Positions 53,268-63,645 are shown, counted from the stretch's first letter. The stretch is DNA of 64,000 bases from Thiohalobacter thiocyanaticus (GCF_003932505.1 NZ_QZMU01000001.1:2427001-2491000); one strand, 5' to 3'. Program-made: numbers and translations. Notes: generated by a model from the letters alone, not told the origin.

Positions 53268-54447
53268 ATGAATCTGCACGAATACCAGGCCAAGCAGCTG
53301 TTCGCCGAGTACGGCATCCCGGTGCCGCCGGGGCTGATCGTGCGCAGCCGTGACGAGGCTGCCCAGGCCGCGGACAAGCTCGGCGGCAGCCGCTGGGTGG
53401 TCAAGGCACAGGTCCACGCCGGCGGGCGCGGGCAAGGCCGGCGGTATTCATATCGTGGACAGCCCGGCGGCGGTGGGCGAGGCCGCCGGTACCCTGCTCG
53501 GCAGCCGGCTCGCCACCCACCAGACCGGCCCCGGGGGGCTGCCCGTCGACACCCTGCTGGTCGAACAGCCCAGCGCGGTGGCGCGCGAACTCTATATCGG
53601 CGCCCTGGTCGACCGGGCCGCCGAGCGGTTGGTGGTCATGGCCTCGGCCAGCGGCGGCATGGACATCGAGCAGGTCGCCGCCACCGATCCCGCCGCCATC
53701 CTCACCGAACATGCCGATCCGGCCGCCGGGCTGCAGCCCTACCAGTGCCGCAGGCTGGCCTTCGCGCTGGGGCTGGAGGGCAAACAGATCGGCGCTTTCA
53801 CCCGCATCCTGCTGGGCCTGGCGCGGCTGTTCCAGGAACGCGATCTCAGCCTGGTCGAGATTAATCCGCTGATCGTCACCGAAGCCGGCGAACTGCTCGC
53901 GCTGGACGCCAAGATCAATGTCGACGACAACGCCCTGTACCGGCAGACGGCGCTGGCGGAGATGTACGATCCCAGTCAGGAGGACGAGAAGGAGCGCCGC
54001 GCCCGCGAGCACGATCTCAACTACATCACCCTGGACGGCAACATCGCCTGCATGGTCAACGGGGCAGGGCTGGCCATGGCGACCATGGACCTGATCAAGC
54101 TGCACGGCGGCGAGCCGGCCAACTTCCTCGATGTCGGCGGCGGGGCCACGGCCGAGCGGGTGGCCGAGGCGTTCAAGCTGATCCTGTCCGATCCCAAGGT
54201 CGAGGCCATCCTGGTCAACATCTTCGGCGGTATCGTGCGCTGCGATCTCATCGCCGAGGGCATCATCCAGGCGGTGCGCGAGGTCGATGTACAGTTGCCG
54301 GTGGTGGTGCGGCTGGAAGGGACCAATGTCGAACGCGGCCTTCAGCTGCTGGCCGATTCCGGCTTCAATATCACGACTGCAGAACACCTGACCGATGCAG
54401 CCGACAAGGTTGTTGCGGCCGTCGCGCAGCAGAGTAGGTCGGGTTAG
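53268..54447 (+). CDS. sucC: Succinyl-CoA synthetase subunit beta, frame broken
   Basis: TCA-cycle enzyme, ATP-grasp subunit. The N-terminus [20 protein letters not shown] runs to VHAGGRG, then [17 protein letters not shown] continues in the next frame. Removing one G of the GGG at 53430-53432 restores [16 protein letters not shown] and 392 residues (E. coli 388). Further marks are [38 protein letters not shown] and [17 protein letters not shown]. The last codons and TAG fall inside a REP-like repeat. Confidence 0.93.
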
Positions 54448-54513
54448 CGCAGCGTAACCCGACAGGATCCTGGCATGCCGTCGGATTACGCCCTTCGGGC
54501 TAATCCGACCTAC
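54434..54513. repeat. Inverted GTAG-headed REP pair at the sucC stop
   Basis: GTAGGTCGGGTTAGCGCAGC (54434-54453) and the inverted GGGCTAATCCGACCTAC (54497-54513) face each other. Loop GCGCAGCG is at 54447-54454. The TAG stop of sucC (54445-54447) is part of the repeat. No CACGGAA arms flank it. Confidence 0.85.
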
Positions 54514-54549
54514 GGCGCTTACTTGCATCTTGTATCTTGGAACTTGCTC

Positions 54550-55419
54550 ATGAGTATTCTCGTAGACAGCAGCACCCGGGTCATCTGCCAGGGCTTCACC
54601 GGCAAACAGGGCACCTTCCATTCCGAGCAGGCCATCGCCTACGGCACCCAGCTGGTCGGCGGTGTCACCCCGGGCAAGGGTGGCCAGACCCATCTCGACC
54701 GGCCGGTGTTCGATACCGTCAGCCAGGCAGTGGCCGCGACCGGCGCCGATGCCAGCATGATCTATGTGCCGCCGGCCTTTGCCGCCGACGCCATCCTGGA
54801 GGCGGCCGATGCCGGCATCCGGGTCATTGTCTGCATCACCGAAGGCATCCCGGTGCAGGACATGCTGAAGGTCAAGGCCGCCCTGCGCGGCAGCGGGGTG
54901 GACCTGATCGGCCCCAACTGTCCCGGCGTGATCACGCCCGGCGCCTGCAAGATCGGCATCATGCCCGGTTTCATCCATAAACCGGGGAGCATCGGGATCG
55001 TCTCGCGTTCCGGCACCCTCACCTACGAGGCCGTCTACCAGACCACCCTGGCCGGGCTGGGGCAGACCACCTGTGTCGGCATCGGCGGCGATCCCATTCA
55101 CGGGCTGGAGTTCATCGATTGTCTGGAGCGCTTCGAGGCCGATCCCGACACCCGCGGTATCATCCTGGTCGGGGAGATCGGCGGCAGCGCCGAGGAGCAG
55201 GCCGCCGAGTTCATTCAATCGAATGTCAGCAAACCGGTAGTGGCCTATATTGCCGGCGTGACCGCGCCGAAGGGCAAGCGCATGGGCCACGCCGGAGCCA
55301 TCATCAGCGGCGGTAGCGGCACGGCCGAGGCCAAGATCGCCGCGCTGGAGGGCGCCGGCGTCAGCGTGGTGCGCTCGCCGGCGCAGATGGGCCAGGCCAT
55401 GACCGGCCTGCTCGGCTGA
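54550..55419 (+). CDS. sucD: Succinyl-CoA synthetase subunit alpha
   Basis: Partner of SucC that carries the phosphohistidine. The 289-residue protein starts [29 protein letters not shown]. It has [36 protein letters not shown], and the active histidine in [14 protein letters not shown] near residue 246. Length equals E. coli SucD (289). It lies 102 bases after sucC, separated by the REP pair. Confidence 0.97.
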   Translation: MSILVDSSTRVICQGFTGKQGTFHSEQAIAYGTQLVGGVTPGKGGQTHLDRPVFDTVSQAVAATGADASMIYVPPAFAADAILEAADAGIRVIVCITEGIPVQDMLKVKAALRGSGVDLIGPNCPGVITPGACKIGIMPGFIHKPGSIGIVSRSGTLTYEAVYQTTLAGLGQTTCVGIGGDPIHGLEFIDCLERFEADPDTRGIILVGEIGGSAEEQAAEFIQSNVSKPVVAYIAGVTAPKGKRMGHAGAIISGGSGTAEAKIAALEGAGVSVVRSPAQMGQAMTGLLG

Positions 55420-55435
55420 AGGTGGAGTCCATTCG

Positions 55436-57089
55436 ATGAGCCGCAGCCTGCGCCTGGTCATGGCCCAGATGGACTTCCTGGTCGGGGACGTCCACGGCAA
55501 CGCACGTAAGATCATCACCGCCGCGGTTCGGGCCCGCGACGAGCTGAAGGCCGATGCGATCCTGTTTCCCGAACTGGCCCTGACCGGCTACCCCCCCGAG
55601 GACCTGCTGCTGCGCCCCGGGCTGCATATCCATGTGCTGGAGGCGCTGGAATACATAAAAAAGAAGGTCGAGGGCATCCATGTCGTCGTCGGCCATCCGC
55701 AGCAGAGCCCGGCCGGGCTGCACAACGCCGCCTCGGTGATCCGGGATGGACGGATACTCGCCACCTGCTTCAAGCAGCACCTGCCCAACTACCTGGTGTT
55801 CGACGAGGTGCGTTATTCACACCCCGGGCGAGGGCGGCTGTGTGGTGGAGATCAACGGCGCGAAGCTGGGCCTGACCATCTGCGAGGATATCTGGAACCC
55901 GGGGCCCTGCGCCCGGCTGAAGGAACAGGGCGCCGATCTGATCGTCAACATCAATGCCTCGCCCTTCCATGCCGGCAAGAGCGCCGAGCGCGAGGCGGTG
56001 GTGCGTGACCGGGTCAGGGAGACCGCCCTGCCGGTGGTCTACGTCAACCTAGTCGGCGGTCAGGACGAACTGGTCTTCGACGGCGAGTCCTTTGTCATGG
56101 ACGGGGCCGGCACCATCACCCAGCGCGCCCCGGCCTGCACTGCCGGCCTGTATCCGGTCGAGTTCCGTGACGAGGGCGAGGGCTGGCAACCGGTGCCGGG
56201 CGAGGTCACGCCGCTGCCCTCGGTGATCGAAAGCGTTTACAAGACCCTGGTACTGGGGGTGCGCGACTATGCGCACAAGAACAGTTTCCGGGGCGCGGTG
56301 CTGGGCCTGTCGGGCGGCATCGACTCGGCCGTGACGCTGGCGGTGGCCGTCGATGCGCTCGGCCCGGACCAGGTCGAGGCGGTGCTGATGCCCTCGCGCT
56401 TTACCGCCGACATGAGCATCGAGGACGCCCGCGCCGAGGCCGATACCCTGGGCGTGCCCCATCGCACCATTCCCATCGAGAAGCCCTTTGCCGCCTTTCT
56501 CGAGGTGCTGGAGAAGGAGTTCGCCGGGCGCGAGCCGGACGTGACCGAGGAAAACATCCAGGCCCGCTGCCGCGGCATCATCCTGATGGCCATCTCCAAC
56601 AAGTTCGGGAAGATCCTGCTGTCCACCGGCAACAAGAGCGAGGTGGCGGTGGGCTATTCCACCCTCTACGGCGACATGGCCGGCGGTTTCGCCCCGATCA
56701 AGGACGTGCCCAAGACCCGGGTCTACGAACTGGCCGAATACATCAACCGCGAGCGCGAGATCATCCCGCGCCGTGTGCTGGAGCGCCCGCCCTCGGCCGA
56801 GCTGGCCCCCGACCAGCAGGACCAGGACAGCCTGCCACCCTACCCGGTGCTGGATGCCATCCTGGAGCGCTATGTCGAACGTGATATGGGTGTCGGCGAT
56901 ATCGTCGCCGAGGGCTATGACGAGGCCGTGGTGCGCCGGGTGGTATGGCTGGTGGACAGCAACGAGTACAAGCGCCGCCAGGCCCCGCCCGGGGTACGCA
57001 TCACCGGCCGGGCCTTCGGCCGCGACCGGCGCTATCCCATCACCTCGGGCTATCTCGCCACCCAGCTGCAGGACAAGCAGGATGTGTGA
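55436..57089 (+). CDS. nadE: Glutamine-dependent NAD+ synthetase, frame broken
   Basis: Final step of NAD synthesis. The N-terminal nitrilase domain has [20 protein letters not shown], a lysine in CFKQHLPNY, then [12 protein letters not shown] with the nucleophile Cys in the next frame. The break is near 55822-55825 (CCCC); one C fewer gives [19 protein letters not shown] and 550 residues. The synthetase domain has [19 protein letters not shown], and [32 protein letters not shown]. Both domains are complete otherwise. Confidence 0.93.
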
Positions 57090-57344
57090 CAAGAGCGCCA
57101 CGGAATACACGGAAGGCACGGAAAATCCCACAAAAAATAAAAATTAGCTCCGTCATTGCGAGGCGCATAGCGCCGTGGCAATCTCTTGCCGGCTGGTGCT
57201 TCATTACGAGATTGCCGCGCTGCTCCCATAGAATCCCTTCGGGCTTGAGCATGGGTATCCCACCCTTCGAGTCTGGGCATCGCAATGACGGGGATTAATT
57301 TTTTATTTGTCCGTGCTTTCCGTGTATTCCGTGGCGCTCTTGTT
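57090..57344. repeat. Nested palindrome, CACGGAA arms (nadE-glnB)
   Basis: Left arm 57090-57124 begins directly after the nadE TGA with CAAGAGCGCCACGGAATAC; right arm 57308-57343 is the complement. The interior has CGTCATTGCGAGGCGCATAG at 57153 and the inverted CATCGCAATGACG at 57279-57291, around a GC-rich middle. Confidence 0.9.
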
Positions 57345-57366
57345 TTGTGCCAGACGCTTTTCCTGA

Positions 57367-57756
<390 letters not shown>

Positions 57757-57763
57757 AGGAAGT

Positions 57764-58025
57764 TCAAGAGCGCCACGGAATACACGGAAAGCACGGACAA
57801 TACGATCTTAATTATTGGTGTAGGTCCGGTTAGCCCGAAGGGCGTAACCCGATCTGCATACTGATCAGCCTGCTGCCCGTCATCCCGGTGCAAGCCGGGA
57901 TCCAGATGTCTCTGCGGTCAATGGATTCCGGCCTGCGCCGGAATGACGCTGAACAGGTTTGTGGTTATACCGGGCTCAGCAAATTGTATTTGTCCGTGCT
58001 TTCCGTGTATTCCGTGGCGCTCTTT
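57764..58025. repeat. Nested palindrome, CACGGAA arms (glnB-bamD)
   Basis: Left arm 57764-57797 and right arm 57991-58025 are complementary CACGGAA-type repeats. Inside are a GTAGGTCCGGTTAGCCCG hairpin (57822-57856) and an inverted CGTCATCCCGGTGCAAGC / CCTGCGCCGGAATGACG pair (57879-57949). It spans two convergent stops; the bamD stop overlaps its last bases. Confidence 0.9.
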
Positions 58026-58776
58026 ATAACTCCGCCGCCCGCTCCGGATAGTTCAGGCGGTAGATGCGCAGGGTGTCCGCGGCCAGTTCGTCCAGCCCCA
58101 GCTTGCGGTAGCCCCGCACCATGATGTCCAGCGCCCCGGGAATGGCCGGGGTGTTCTGAAAGTTCTTGATGACCCGCTCGGCCCGGTTGACCGCGGCGAC
58201 GTAGGCTCCCCGGCGCATGTAATAGTCGGCCACATTCACCTCGTGCCGGGCCAGATTGTTGCGCAGGTGACGCATGCGCAGGATGGCGTCCCCGGCGTAG
58301 CGGCTGTCGGGGAAACGCCGCACCAGTTCCTGGAAATCGAAAAAGGAATCCCGCGCCGCGCCCGGGTCGCGTTCCGACTCGTCCTGCGGCAGGATCTTAT
58401 CTACGATATTCCGGCCCCGGTTGAAGTTCGCCAGTCCCTTCAGGTAATAGGCGTAATCCAGGTGCGGATGCTGCGGGTAGGTCTTGATGAAGCGATCCAG
58501 GGTGGCAATGGCCGAGTCCGGTTCGTCATACTTGTAATAGGCGTAGGCCGATTCCAGCAGGGCCTGCTGGGCATAGCGGCCGAAGGGATAGCGGGCCTCG
58601 AGCTTTTCGTACAGGTCGATGGCCTGCTCGTAGTTCTTGCTCTGCAGTCTGTCACGGGCCTCGGTGTAGAGCTTCTGCGCCGACCAGTCCTTGGTCTTGT
58701 CGATCTTGTCGGGCAGCAGGCCGCAGCCGGCCGTCAGGCTGATCAGCACGAAGAGGCAGAGGATTCTTTGCAGCAT
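58024..58776 (-). CDS. bamD: Outer-membrane assembly lipoprotein BamD
   Basis: Essential lipoprotein of the BAM complex. The 250-residue protein has a lipoprotein signal ending LTAGC (C18). Five TPR-like repeats follow, including YTEARDRLQSKNYEQAIDLYEKLEARYPFGRYAQQALLESAYAYYKY in its first part. It is divergent from rluD, the usual bamD-rluD arrangement. Start ATG 58776 is chosen because it gives a proper signal peptide. Confidence 0.96.
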   Translation of the reverse strand: MLQRILCLFVLISLTAGCGLLPDKIDKTKDWSAQKLYTEARDRLQSKNYEQAIDLYEKLEARYPFGRYAQQALLESAYAYYKYDEPDSAIATLDRFIKTYPQHPHLDYAYYLKGLANFNRGRNIVDKILPQDESERDPGAARDSFFDFQELVRRFPDSRYAGDAILRMRHLRNNLARHEVNVADYYMRRGAYVAAVNRAERVIKNFQNTPAIPGALDIMVRGYRKLGLDELAADTLRIYRLNYPERAAEL

Positions 58777-58875
58777 GAATGTCGGACCCGGTGGCCTGTG
58801 GACTTGGGTGCGACAGTATAACTGAATCAAGGCGCCGCCGTCGTCCGCGGACGGGCGGGGAGAATCGGGGCAGAT

Positions 58876-59838
58876 GTGAACGAGCGCGTTGAATTGCAGG
58901 CGACCCTGCCGCCGGAGGCGGCTGGCAAGCGCCTGGACCAGGTGCTGAGCGAGGTGTTCGCCGACTACTCGCGCAGCCGTATCCAGCAATGGATCCGGGC
59001 CGGCGAGGTGCGCCTCGACGGGGCCGTGTGCGCGCTGCCGCGGCAGCGGCTGGCGGGCGGCGAACGCGTGGAGATCGCCGCCGAACTGCCGCCGGCCGGT
59101 CCGGTCGAGCCCCAGGCCATTCCGCTTGCGATCCTGTATGAGGATGCCGCGCTGCTGGTCATCAACAAGCCGCCGGGCCTGGTGGTGCACCCGGCCGCGG
59201 GCAATCCCGACCGCACCCTGCAGAATGCCCTCCTGCACCACGACCCGACGCTCGCGCATCTGCCGCGGGCCGGCATTGTGCACCGGCTGGACAAGGACAC
59301 CAGCGGGCTGATGGTGGTGGCCCGCACCCTGCCGGCCCATCACGCCCTGGTCGCCCAGCTGCAGGCGCGCAGCGTAACCCGCGAATACCTGGCCCTGGTG
59401 CAGGGCGTGCTGGCCGCCGGCGGCACGGTGGAGGCCAACATCGGCCGTCACCCGGTCGATCGCAAGCGCATGGCGGTGCGCCGCACCGGCGGCAAGCCGG
59501 CCGTCACCCATTACCGGGTCGAACGGCGCTTCCGTGCCCACACCCTGCTGCGGGTGCGGCTGGAGACCGGCCGCACCCACCAGATCCGGGTGCACATGGC
59601 TCATATCCGCCATCCCATCGTCGGTGATCCTGTCTATGGCGGGCGGATGAAGCTGCCGGCCGGCGCCGGCGAGACGGCGCGCGAAGCGATCCAGGGCTTC
59701 CGCCGCCAGGCCCTGCACGCCGAGCGCCTGGTCCTGCAGCACCCGGACACGGGCGAGCCCTGCGCGTGGCAGACGCCCATGCCCGAGGACATGCAGCGCC
59801 TGATCGAGGCGCTGGAAGCGGACCGGGAGGCATCGTGA
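58876..59838 (+). CDS. rluD: 23S rRNA pseudouridine synthase RluD
   Basis: Makes pseudouridines 1911, 1915 and 1917 in helix 69 of 23S rRNA. The 320-residue protein has an N-terminal S4 domain (about 15-75, GKRLDQVLSEVFADYSRSRIQQWI). The catalytic segment GIVHRLDKDTSGLMVVART follows with Asp near residue 140, then LETGRTHQIRVHMAHIRHPIVGDPVYGG. GTG start; the stop overlaps the pgeF GTG by four bases. Confidence 0.97.
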   Translation: MNERVELQATLPPEAAGKRLDQVLSEVFADYSRSRIQQWIRAGEVRLDGAVCALPRQRLAGGERVEIAAELPPAGPVEPQAIPLAILYEDAALLVINKPPGLVVHPAAGNPDRTLQNALLHHDPTLAHLPRAGIVHRLDKDTSGLMVVARTLPAHHALVAQLQARSVTREYLALVQGVLAAGGTVEANIGRHPVDRKRMAVRRTGGKPAVTHYRVERRFRAHTLLRVRLETGRTHQIRVHMAHIRHPIVGDPVYGGRMKLPAGAGETAREAIQGFRRQALHAERLVLQHPDTGEPCAWQTPMPEDMQRLIEALEADREAS

Positions 59839-60580
59839 ACGACTGGCCCGATACGCTCGACTGGATCGTCCCCGACTGGCCGGCGCCGGCGCGGGTGCGG
59901 GCGGTGAGTACCACCCGCGCCGGCGGTGAGCAGCGGTCCCTACACCAGCCTGAACCTGGCCGGCCATGTCGGGGATGCGCCCGAGGCAGTCGCCGCCAAT
60001 CGCGCCCGCCTGCGTGAACGCCTGTCACTTCCGGCGGAGCCGGCCTGGCTGGAACCAGGTGCACGGTACCGACATCCTGAATCTGGACAGCGCCGCGCCG
60101 CGCCCGGCCGACGGCGCCGTCGCCGGCCATGCGGGCCGGGTCTGTGTGGTGATGACCGCCGACTGCCTGCCGCTGCTGCTGTGCAGCCGTGATGGCGAGC
60201 GGGTCGGTGCCGTGCATGCCGGCTGGCGCGGCCTGGCCGCCGGGGTGATCGAGGCCGGCCTGGACCGCCTGGATACACCGGGCGAGCAGGTCCTGGCCTG
60301 GCTGGGGCCGGCCATCGGCCCGGCGGCCTTTGAGGTGGGTGAGGAGGTCAGGGAGGCCTTCATCAGCCACGATCCCCGCGCCGCGGCGGCCTTTCACGTG
60401 CGCGCGGGGCAACTCCATGCCGATCTCTATGCGCTGGCCCGTCAGCGGCTGGAGGCGCGCGGTGTGGCGGCCGTCTACGGCGGCGGCCGCTGCACCTGGA
60501 GCGAGTCGGAGCACTTCTATTCCTACCGCCGCGACGGTGCCACCGGACGCATGGCCAGCCTGATCTGGCTGGCTGGATAG
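59835..60580 (+). CDS. pgeF: Purine nucleoside phosphorylase / laccase-like PgeF, two frame breaks
   Basis: YfiH/DUF152 copper/zinc enzyme active on adenosine and inosine and linked to peptidoglycan editing. The first part (VNDWPDTLDWIVPDWP...VSTTRAGG) is followed after a break near 59925 by SSGPYTSLNLAGHVGDAPEAV. After a second break near 60051 comes NQVHGTDIL, then MTADCLPLLLCSRDG, VGAVHAGWRGLAAG and YSYRRDGATGRMASLIWL. Both changes are in the same direction. Deleting one G at 60051-60052 gives WLNQVHG; two bases inserted or one removed repairs the first. It follows rluD, as usual. Confidence 0.88.
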
Positions 60581-60645
60581 GCCGGGATTACTCCGTCCGG
60601 CGGCTGCGGTATGATCGCGGTTTCGCCGCAACGAATGTTCACACC

Positions 60646-61434
60646 ATGCCGTTATTGAGCTGGATCCTGTTGTTCTGCCTGCTGGGAGGGGCCCTGAGCG
60701 TGATCGCCGCCGGGGCCTACCTGCTGTTCCCTGAGCGGGTCAGAACGGCCCTGCTGCCGCACCTGGTCAGCTTCGCCATCGGTGCGCTGCTGGGCGCGGC
60801 CTTCCTGGCCCTGCTGCCGCATGCCCTGGCCACACCCGGGATCGACGATTACCACGTCATCTCCGCCACCGTGCTGCTGGGTGTGCTCGGGTTCTTCCTG
60901 CTGGAGAAGCTGGTGCTGTGGCGCCACTGTCACGAGGCCCATTGCGAGGTCCATACCGCCGACGAGCCGGAGAACCACGACCACAACCCGGCCGCGGGCA
61001 CCCTGATCCTGATCGGCGACGCTGTCCACAACCTGGTTGACGGCGTGCTGATCGGCGCGGCCTTCCTGACCGATTTCCACCTGGGCGTGGTGACCAGTCT
61101 GGCCGTGGCCGCCCACGAGATCCCGCAGGAAGTCGGTGACTTCGCCATTCTTCTCAACAGCGGCTACACCCGCGTGCGGGCCTTCGTGTTCAATATCATC
61201 TCCAGCCTGGCGACCCTGGTCGGCGGCCTGATCGCCTATCTGAGCCTCCAGCAGGCCGAGGCCGCGCTGCCCTATGTGCTGGCCATCGCCGCCTCCAGCT
61301 TCATCTATGTCGCCGTGGCCGACCTCATCCCGGGCCTGCACAAGCGGGTCCACGGTGCCGCCACGGCTCAGCAGATGGCGCTGATCGCCGCCGGCGTGCT
61401 GGTGATCTACGCCGCCCACACGACGCTGCATTGA
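60646..61434 (+). CDS. ZIP family metal transporter
   Basis: Zinc/divalent-metal importer. The 262-residue protein has about seven to eight membrane helices. A His/Asp-rich cytoplasmic loop (HCHEAHCEVHTADEPENHDHN, about 88-108) follows helix 3. The metal-site motifs are in DAVHNLVDGVLIGAAF (helix 4) and AAHEIPQEVGDFAIL (helix 5). ATG 60646 has no strong SD. The metal is not certain. Confidence 0.9.
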   Translation: MPLLSWILLFCLLGGALSVIAAGAYLLFPERVRTALLPHLVSFAIGALLGAAFLALLPHALATPGIDDYHVISATVLLGVLGFFLLEKLVLWRHCHEAHCEVHTADEPENHDHNPAAGTLILIGDAVHNLVDGVLIGAAFLTDFHLGVVTSLAVAAHEIPQEVGDFAILLNSGYTRVRAFVFNIISSLATLVGGLIAYLSLQQAEAALPYVLAIAASSFIYVAVADLIPGLHKRVHGAATAQQMALIAAGVLVIYAAHTTLH

Positions 61435-61440
61435 GGAGAA

Positions 61441-61633
61441 AAGGCGCCACGGAATACACGGAAAGCACGGAAAATATGAATTCAATGATGTGTAGGTCGG
61501 GTTGGCCCGCAGGGCGTAACCCGACACAGGAACCGCGGACAGCGTCGGGTTACGCTTCGCTAACCCGACCTACAGATGCCGCAGTAAGCAACATGCATTT
61601 GTCCGTGCTTTCCGTGTATTCCGTGGCGCTCTT
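61441..61633. repeat. Nested palindrome, CACGGAA arms (ZIP-gcvR)
   Basis: Left arm 61441-61472 has GGCGCCACGGAATACACGG; right arm 61601-61633 is the complement. The interior is an inverted GTAG pair: GTAGGTCGGGTTGGCCCGC at 61492 and its partner CGCTAACCCGACCTAC ending 61573. It starts 7 bases after the ZIP stop. Confidence 0.9.
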
Positions 61634-61659
61634 CGAGGTTTTTTTACGGAGAAAAACTT

Positions 61660-62181
61660 ATGAACGGATGGTTCATGGTGACGCTGGTCGGACAGGACCG
61701 GCCCGGGATCGTGGCCAAGGTGGCCTCGGCCCTGTTCGAGGGCGGGGCCAACCTGGGCGAGGCCTCGATGATGCGCCTGGGCGGGAATTTCACCATCATG
61801 CTGATGGTACAGTTCGACGGCAGTGTGAAGCAGTTGCAGTCACTGCTGGACAACGAGGCCGAATCGCTCGGCCTGCGTCTGCATGTGGACCGCATCGAGG
61901 GCGGGCTGCACCGGCACCATGTCCCGGATGTGCGGGTGACGGTCTATGGCGCCGACCGTGCCGGCATCGTTGCCCAGGTCACATCGGCCCTGGCCGAGGC
62001 AGGCCTGGACATCACCGACCTGCAGTCCGATGTCGGCGGCAACGAGGTCGAGCCCCTGTATGTCATGACCATCGAGGGGTGTGCCCGCGAGGGTGTCGAG
62101 GCGCTCAGATCGGCGCTGGAGATCGTCCGCCGCGAGGGCATGGACGTGGACATCGAGCCGATCGAGACGCTGATCGGGTGA
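61660..62181 (+). CDS. GcvR-like ACT-domain protein
   Basis: Two ACT domains: residues 1-80 (VTLVGQDRPGIVAKVASALFEGGANLGEASM) and about 90-173 (VTVYGADRAGIVAQVTSALAEAGLDITDL). This is the layout of GcvR, a repressor partner of GcvA for glycine cleavage in E. coli, and of related amino-acid sensing proteins. The 173-residue length fits. SD GGAG lies 10 bases before the ATG. The regulatory partner is not in the window. Confidence 0.8.
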   Translation: MNGWFMVTLVGQDRPGIVAKVASALFEGGANLGEASMMRLGGNFTIMLMVQFDGSVKQLQSLLDNEAESLGLRLHVDRIEGGLHRHHVPDVRVTVYGADRAGIVAQVTSALAEAGLDITDLQSDVGGNEVEPLYVMTIEGCAREGVEALRSALEIVRREGMDVDIEPIETLIG

Positions 62182-62195
62182 GATGGGTGGTATTT

Positions 62196-62390
62196 CAGCC
62201 ACGGATAAACACGGATGAACACGGCTAACATGAAGTCGGGGTACAGCTTCCCCGTCATCCCGGCGCAGGCCGGGATCCATGGACCACAGCGGTTTCTGGA
62301 TCCCGGCCTGCGCCGGGATGACGAAAGCGGGATCCATCAGAACAGCCTTGTGTCTGATCCGTGTTCATTCGTGTTCATCCGTGGCCATTC
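62196..62390. repeat. Nested palindrome, CACGGAT arms (gcvR-def)
   Basis: Left arm 62196-62226 is three 10-base units, CACGGATAAA-CACGGATGAA-CACGG. The right arm 62357-62386 is its complement (CCGTGTTCATTCGTG...). Inside is an inverted CGTCATCCCGGCGCAGGC (62252) / GCCTGCGCCGGGATGACG (62305-62322) pair. Same plan as the CACGGAA elements but with another arm sequence. Confidence 0.9.
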
Positions 62391-62412
62391 AAACTCCGTA
62401 TAAAGTAACCGC

Positions 62413-62922
62413 ATGGCCGTCCTGGACATCCTCACCTACCCCGACGAGCGCCTGAAGCAGGTCTCCGAACCCGTGGCCGGGTTCGACCAGCCGCTGCGGG
62501 ATTTCATCAAGGATCTGGAGGAAACCCGCCGCGCCGGCCCCGGTGCGGTGGGCATCGCCGCGCCCCAGGTCGGGCGTTTCATCCGGGTGGTGATCGTCGA
62601 CGTGTCGCAGCTGAAAAAGCCGGTGCCCAATCACGGCTACATGGTGCTGATCAATCCGGAGATCACCGAGTGGGAGGGCTATGCCCTGGGTCGGGAGGGC
62701 TGCCTGTCGGTGCCCGATTACACCGGCAATGTGATCCGCGCCGAGCGCATCCACCTGGAGGCCCGCGATCCCGAGGGCAGGCCGCTGGCCTTCGACATGG
62801 AGGGTTTCGAGGCCCGCGCCGTGCAGCACGAGATGGATCACCTCGACGGACTGCTGTTCCTGGACCGGCTGGTCAGTCGGCGCAATGACCTGTTCCGGCG
62901 CAAGGTGTACAAAAAATCCTGA
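62413..62922 (+). CDS. def: Peptide deformylase
   Basis: Removes formyl groups from new proteins. The 169-residue protein has the three family motifs GIAAPQVG (about 45-52), EGCLSVP (about 96-102) with the metal-binding cysteine, and HEMDHLDG (about 139-146). Start MAVLDILTYPDERLKQVSEP matches E. coli Def (169 residues). Its TGA abuts the next nested repeat. Confidence 0.97.
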   Translation: MAVLDILTYPDERLKQVSEPVAGFDQPLRDFIKDLEETRRAGPGAVGIAAPQVGRFIRVVIVDVSQLKKPVPNHGYMVLINPEITEWEGYALGREGCLSVPDYTGNVIRAERIHLEARDPEGRPLAFDMEGFEARAVQHEMDHLDGLLFLDRLVSRRNDLFRRKVYKKS

Positions 62923-63048
62923 GAGCGCCACGGAATACACGGAAAGCACGGAAAATTGCATGTATGTAATGCCGGTCTGTTGCCCGGCGCGCAGCGCCAG
63001 GGCAACACACTGATATTTTCATGTCCGTGTTTTCCGTGGCGCTCTTGC
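62921..63048. repeat. Nested palindrome, CACGGAA arms (def-DUF502)
   Basis: The left arm (62921-62954) overlaps the last bases of the def stop. The right arm (63021-63048, TGTCCGTGTTTTCCGTGGCGCTC) lies inside the 3' end of the DUF502 gene. The inner hairpin is TGTTGCCC (62979-62986) / GGGCAACA (62999-63006) with the core GCGCAGCG at 62989-62996. Confidence 0.9.
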
Positions 63049-63645
63049 ACTTTTCTCCCCGCCCCCCTTCACCCCCGCGGTGATGACAAACCGCAGGGCA
63101 TCCTCCATCGGCATGTCCACCTGCTCCAGCCGGTTGCGGTTGATGATCAGGGTGTAGCCGCCGAGCTGGTAGCTCATCGGCAGATAGACCAGAACCCTGT
63201 GAGTTTCTTCCTCGCCCGTGTTGTTGGCCAGGGCCGGATCGGGGTCGGTAACCAGCCCGATCAGCTCGACCTCGTCCCACAGCCGTACCTTCACCGGCCG
63301 GCCGGTGTCCTGGCGGTCCTGCATGTGCGCGACGAAATCCGTGAAGTCGCTGATGGTGGAGTAGAGCGTCTTGATGATGGGGATGCGGCGGAAGACCGCG
63401 TCGTTCAGCCGCAGCAGCAGCTTCATCAGCGGCAGCCGCACCACCAGGCCGATGCCGGTGATAACGACCAACGCCAACACCAGACCGGTGCCGGGCCAAT
63501 AATAGCCTTCCGGCAGCAACAGGCGCATCGCCCCGCCCATGAAGCGCTCCGCGCCCACGGCCAGCAGCCAGGCCAGGTAGAGAGTCAGCGTCACTGGCAG
63601 TACGGTCGCCAGGCCCTGCAGGAATGCCTTGCCGATCTGGTTCAT
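63019..63645 (-). CDS. DUF502 membrane protein
   Basis: A 208-residue inner-membrane protein. From ATG 63645 it starts MNQIGKAFLQGLATVLPVTLTLYLAWLL, with a second helix at about 53-72 (TGLVLALVVITGIGLVVRL). The family segment RIPIIKTLYSTISDFTDFV and LVYLPMSYQLGGYTLIINRNRLEQVDM follow. The function of DUF502 is not established. Its last ten codons, ARAPRKTRT, are encoded by the arm of a nested repeat. Confidence 0.85.
   Translation of the reverse strand: MNQIGKAFLQGLATVLPVTLTLYLAWLLAVGAERFMGGAMRLLLPEGYYWPGTGLVLALVVITGIGLVVRLPLMKLLLRLNDAVFRRIPIIKTLYSTISDFTDFVAHMQDRQDTGRPVKVRLWDEVELIGLVTDPDPALANNTGEEETHRVLVYLPMSYQLGGYTLIINRNRLEQVDMPMEDALRFVITAGVKGGGEKSARAPRKTRT

Noticed and set aside
53430..55825. 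Programmed +1 frameshifting in sucC and nadE
   Set aside because: No slippery site, stop codon or stimulating structure is placed as in known cases such as prfB, and the same kind of break appears in unrelated genes. A sequence error explains it better.
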